From NCBI GenBank assembly GCA_019348365.1, contig JAHWJO010000286.1, forward strand, positions 1 through 6,370: 6,370 bases of DNA, in the 5' to 3' direction. Positions 5,352 to 6,370 of this stretch are shown here, piece after piece. Position 1 is the first letter of the stretch. Each line of letters begins with the position of its first letter. A program made the position numbers and the translations under genes. Origin of the DNA: Armatimonadota bacterium. Lineage in GTDB: Bacteria; Armatimonadota; DTGP01; JAHWJO01. The notes under the pieces are model-generated. The model made no database searches, was not told the DNA's origin, and saw nothing but the letters and a program-made list of their open reading frames with translations.

Positions 5352-5362
5352 TTATCGTAATT
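5345..5362. repeat. Perfect 9-bp tandem duplication
   Basis: ATCGTAATT occurs twice without a gap (5345-5353 and 5354-5362). It is an A+T-rich short repeat just after the transposase remnant, in the same style as the heptamer block before the dehydrogenase gene. Confidence 0.85.
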
Positions 5363-5537
5363 GAGGAAACGGAACCGTACGCCCCAGTGCCCCTGATAAC
5401 GGGCAGTGGTGATAAGACGCTTTGCGTGAGTGGATCCCGGCCCCGCCGCTATGGGCCGTTTCATCTATGCACGCAGGGGCGGAAGATCACGGTTTCACAA
5501 ACTCTCATTTGCGTATGCCATTTCACAGAGGAGGGTT
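5363..5537. other. Stretch with no recognisable gene between two remnants
   Basis: I see no conserved protein motif, RNA gene or terminator in this stretch in either direction. Its minus-strand end (5495-5537) contains the non-homologous tail of the truncated toxin frame. It is probably debris between a transposase fragment and a broken toxin gene. Confidence 0.5.
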
Positions 5538-5689
5538 ATGAACACATCCATGAGCGTTACCGCTCCGACCGTGCTGCGAACCGAAACGAAGGAGACGCCG
5601 GCGTAATTGTCAATATAAGAAACGGCCCCCTCCCGCCCACACAGATAATCGATGAGTATATCGGTGTCCAACAGCCGAGATTCGATCAT
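5495..5689 (-). pseudogene. vapC: VapC-like PIN-domain toxin, truncated
   Basis: From ATG 5689 the product begins MIESRLLDTDILIDYLCGRE and continues AVSYIDNYAGVSFVSV, a typical start of a VapC PIN-domain ribonuclease with the first metal-binding Asp at residue 8. Similarity ends near residue 37 (about base 5579); the remaining 27 residues to the TGA at 5495 look random. The later acidic residues of the PIN site, normally in an AEL motif and in the C-terminal half, are absent, and the total is 64 residues against about 130 in the family. It should be inactive. An ATG at 5761 in the same frame is not the start, because it lies within the antitoxin gene. The true start is eight bases after the antitoxin stop, the usual antitoxin-toxin operon arrangement. 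Confidence 0.75.
5538..5606 (+). other. Possible N-terminal fragment of an unknown gene
   Basis: ATG 5538 follows AGGAGG (5529-5534) by three bases and opens a 22-codon frame, MNTSMSVTAPTVLRTETKET and two further residues, that stops at 5604-5606. The first dozen residues look like a natural protein start, whereas the last eight are the complement of the toxin fragment on the other strand. This may be the 5' end of a gene joined to the broken toxin by a rearrangement near 5575-5585. The fragment is too short to name, and the spacing to the ribosome-binding site is short. Confidence 0.3.
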
Positions 5690-5697
5690 GGGCGTGC

Positions 5698-5928
5698 TCA
5701 GAACCGGTTCCATTCCTCTCTCATCTCCCGCAGATCGGGTAAGTCGGTACGATCTTTCCACATGCCCTTCGCCCGATGCAGTATGGCCCGCCGCCTTTCC
5801 ATTTCATTCTGCTGGAGGTACAGGTGCACGGCTTCGCCGATCAGTTCTTCCGGAGTCTTGCCGGTCCGTTCCGATAAGAGTTGAAGGGCTTCGCTCTGCG
5901 CTTCCGTCAAAGACACCTGGGCAGTCAT
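5698..5928 (-). CDS. vapB: VapB-like antitoxin, intact
   Basis: This 76-residue protein starts MTAQVSLTEAQSEALQLLSE, with a short beta strand followed by the helix RTGKTPEELIGEAVHLYLQQ, a ribbon-helix-helix-like DNA-binding layout. It ends in a basic then acidic toxin-binding tail with KGMWKDRTDLPDLREMREEW. Antitoxins of this type bind the cognate VapC nuclease and repress their own operon. ATG 5928 is chosen over the upstream ATG at 6012 because AGGAGGT lies eight bases before it and because the extra 28 residues look unrelated. The toxin reading frame starts eight bases after the stop but is truncated, so the antitoxin appears orphaned. A TATACT box (5978-5983, minus strand) could be the -10 element, although no good -35 is visible. 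Similar RHH proteins also occur alone as regulators. Confidence 0.82.
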   Translation of the reverse strand: MTAQVSLTEAQSEALQLLSERTGKTPEELIGEAVHLYLQQNEMERRRAILHRAKGMWKDRTDLPDLREMREEWNRF

Positions 5929-5936
5929 GCGGCCAA

Positions 5937-5943
5937 ACCTCCT
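5937..5943 (-). promoter_or_regulatory. Ribosome-binding site of the antitoxin
   Basis: AGGAGGT on the minus strand is a strong Shine-Dalgarno sequence eight bases before ATG 5928. It decides the start of the antitoxin against the longer open frame from 6012. Confidence 0.85.
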
Positions 5944-5969
5944 CTTCAGAAATTCCTGTCCGTCACTTT

Positions 5970-5983
5970 CTGACCTCAGTATA
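5970..5983 (-). promoter_or_regulatory. Candidate antitoxin promoter -10 box and adjoining inverted repeat
   Basis: On the minus strand TATACT (5983-5978) overlaps CTGA-GG-TCAG (5979-5970), a short inverted repeat. VapB-type antitoxins usually repress by binding inverted repeats near their promoter, so this is a plausible operator. The arms are only four bases long and no clear -35 box is present, so the call is tentative. Confidence 0.3.
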
Positions 5984-6183
5984 GCCGAAAATAAGGATGC
6001 CATCCCGCCCAAAGGAGAGGATTCTGGGCCCGCCGGAGATCGGGCGGGGACTCAGGGAAAAGACTCGCGACGGTGATCCACGCCGGCACGAAGATGGAGT
6101 GGGTCCGAAAGGAGGACTCCCTACTCGCCCTCACCGTGAGAAACTGGCAGAGAGATGCACCCGGAGGAATCGCTCGCCGCTGG

Positions 6184-6327
6184 CTATTCCTTCAGCTCGC
6201 TCAGGGCGATCCCCTGGATGAACTGCTTCTGGGTGAAGAAGAAGAGCACGATGATCGGCAGGATGACGATGGTGGAGGCGGCCATGAGCAGGTTCCACTG
6301 GGTCCCGCCGTGCTGCCTAGTAGTGCG
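6184..6327 (-). pseudogene. C-terminal fragment of a MalG/UgpE-type carbohydrate ABC transporter permease
   Basis: The minus strand encodes QHGGTQWNLLMAASTIVI, then LPIIVLFFFTQKQFIQGIAL, then SELKE and a TAG stop at 6184-6186. The layout WNLLMAA, a last hydrophobic transmembrane helix and FIQG before the terminus is characteristic of inner-membrane permeases of the CUT1 family, such as MalG and UgpE, which import oligosaccharides or glycerol phosphate with an extracellular binding protein and an ATPase. Such permeases are about 280 residues; at most 47 codons remain. Going upstream, similarity ends near base 6315, and an in-frame TGA (6328-6330) follows only a few codons later, so the gene is cut, not merely truncated by the window edge. 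No promoter or start is possible for this remnant. The adjoining sequence may be the end of a mobile element. Confidence 0.78.
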
Positions 6328-6344
6328 TCAACAAGGTATTGACG
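6326..6344. repeat. Short hairpin at the permease break, possible mobile-element end
   Basis: CGTCAA (6326-6331) and TTGACG (6339-6344) form a perfect 6-bp inverted repeat around a seven-base loop, immediately beyond the point where permease similarity ends. Such subterminal hairpins are common at insertion-sequence ends, but the other end and any target duplication are outside the window. Confidence 0.4.
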
Positions 6345-6367
6345 AGTAAGGGGAAAGGAGTTAAATT
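6339..6367 (+). promoter_or_regulatory. Candidate promoter and ribosome-binding site leading out of the window
   Basis: TTGACG (6339-6344) is followed after exactly 17 bases by TAAATT (6362-6367), matching the sigma-70 consensus at five and four of six positions. In the same place AAAGGAG (6354-6360) stands five bases before a TTG (6366-6368), which would instead suggest a gene start. Both readings cannot be used at once; either would point to a plus-strand gene beyond the window, perhaps in a mobile element. Confidence 0.3.
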
Positions 6368-6370
6368 GGG

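Larger units (their letters stand above)
5929..6183. other. Antitoxin leader and a stretch with no recognised gene
   Basis: The first part (5929-5983) holds the antitoxin ribosome-binding site and possible promoter. From about 6000 to 6183 several overlapping frames are open because of the high G+C, including a plus-strand frame with VIHAGTKMEWVRKEDSLLAL, but I recognise no family and see no convincing start. It may contain a degraded gene fragment. Confidence 0.45.

Noticed and set aside
6029..6048. G+C-rich hairpin CCCGCC / GGCGGG
   Set aside because: Six base pairs in very G+C-rich sequence without a T-run are expected by chance.

Overview
The window reads as bacterial chromosomal DNA with G+C above 60% in most genes. 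It comes from a heterotroph that uses many sugar- or polyol-type substrates. Two Gfo/Idh/MocA oxidoreductases, a phytanoyl-CoA dioxygenase family protein, a 3-hydroxyisobutyrate dehydrogenase-like enzyme and the tail of a carbohydrate ABC permease together recall Candidatus Poribacteria, Latescibacteria and similar uncultivated lineages. That placement is inference from gene content; no marker gene is present.

Layout. Bases 1-975 (+) hold the 3' part of a Gfo/Idh/MocA protein with altered signature motifs. Bases 976-1227 are filled by a 223-bp nested palindrome made of short tandem units (981-1203). Bases 1228-2286 (+) hold a complete second Gfo/Idh/MocA protein, closed by a strong intrinsic terminator (2324-2359). 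The next three genes are on the minus strand: a DUF1493-like small protein (2463-2816, only about 49% G+C), a phytanoyl-CoA dioxygenase family gene (2978-3790) and an NADP-type beta-hydroxyacid dehydrogenase (3900-4820). A perfect 20-bp inverted repeat (2876-2931) separates the first two.

Bases 4842-6370 are a zone of gene remnants. In order they are: a long hairpin over the start of a frameshifted transposase fragment (4914-5351), about 180 bp with no recognisable gene, a truncated VapC-like toxin (5495-5689) behind an intact VapB-like antitoxin (5698-5928), about 250 bp with no recognised gene, and the C-terminal 40-odd residues of a MalG/UgpE-type permease (6184-6327). The permease is cut off beside a sequence that may be the end of a mobile element.

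The metabolic genes could serve one oxidative catabolic route (uptake, NAD(P)-dependent oxidation, 2-oxoglutarate-dependent hydroxylation), but the sequence does not reveal the substrate. The most unusual content is non-coding. Short tandem blocks of three or four copies with unit lengths of exactly 7, 8, 9 and 10 bp sit in intergenic space. One of them supplies the apparent start codon of the dehydrogenase.
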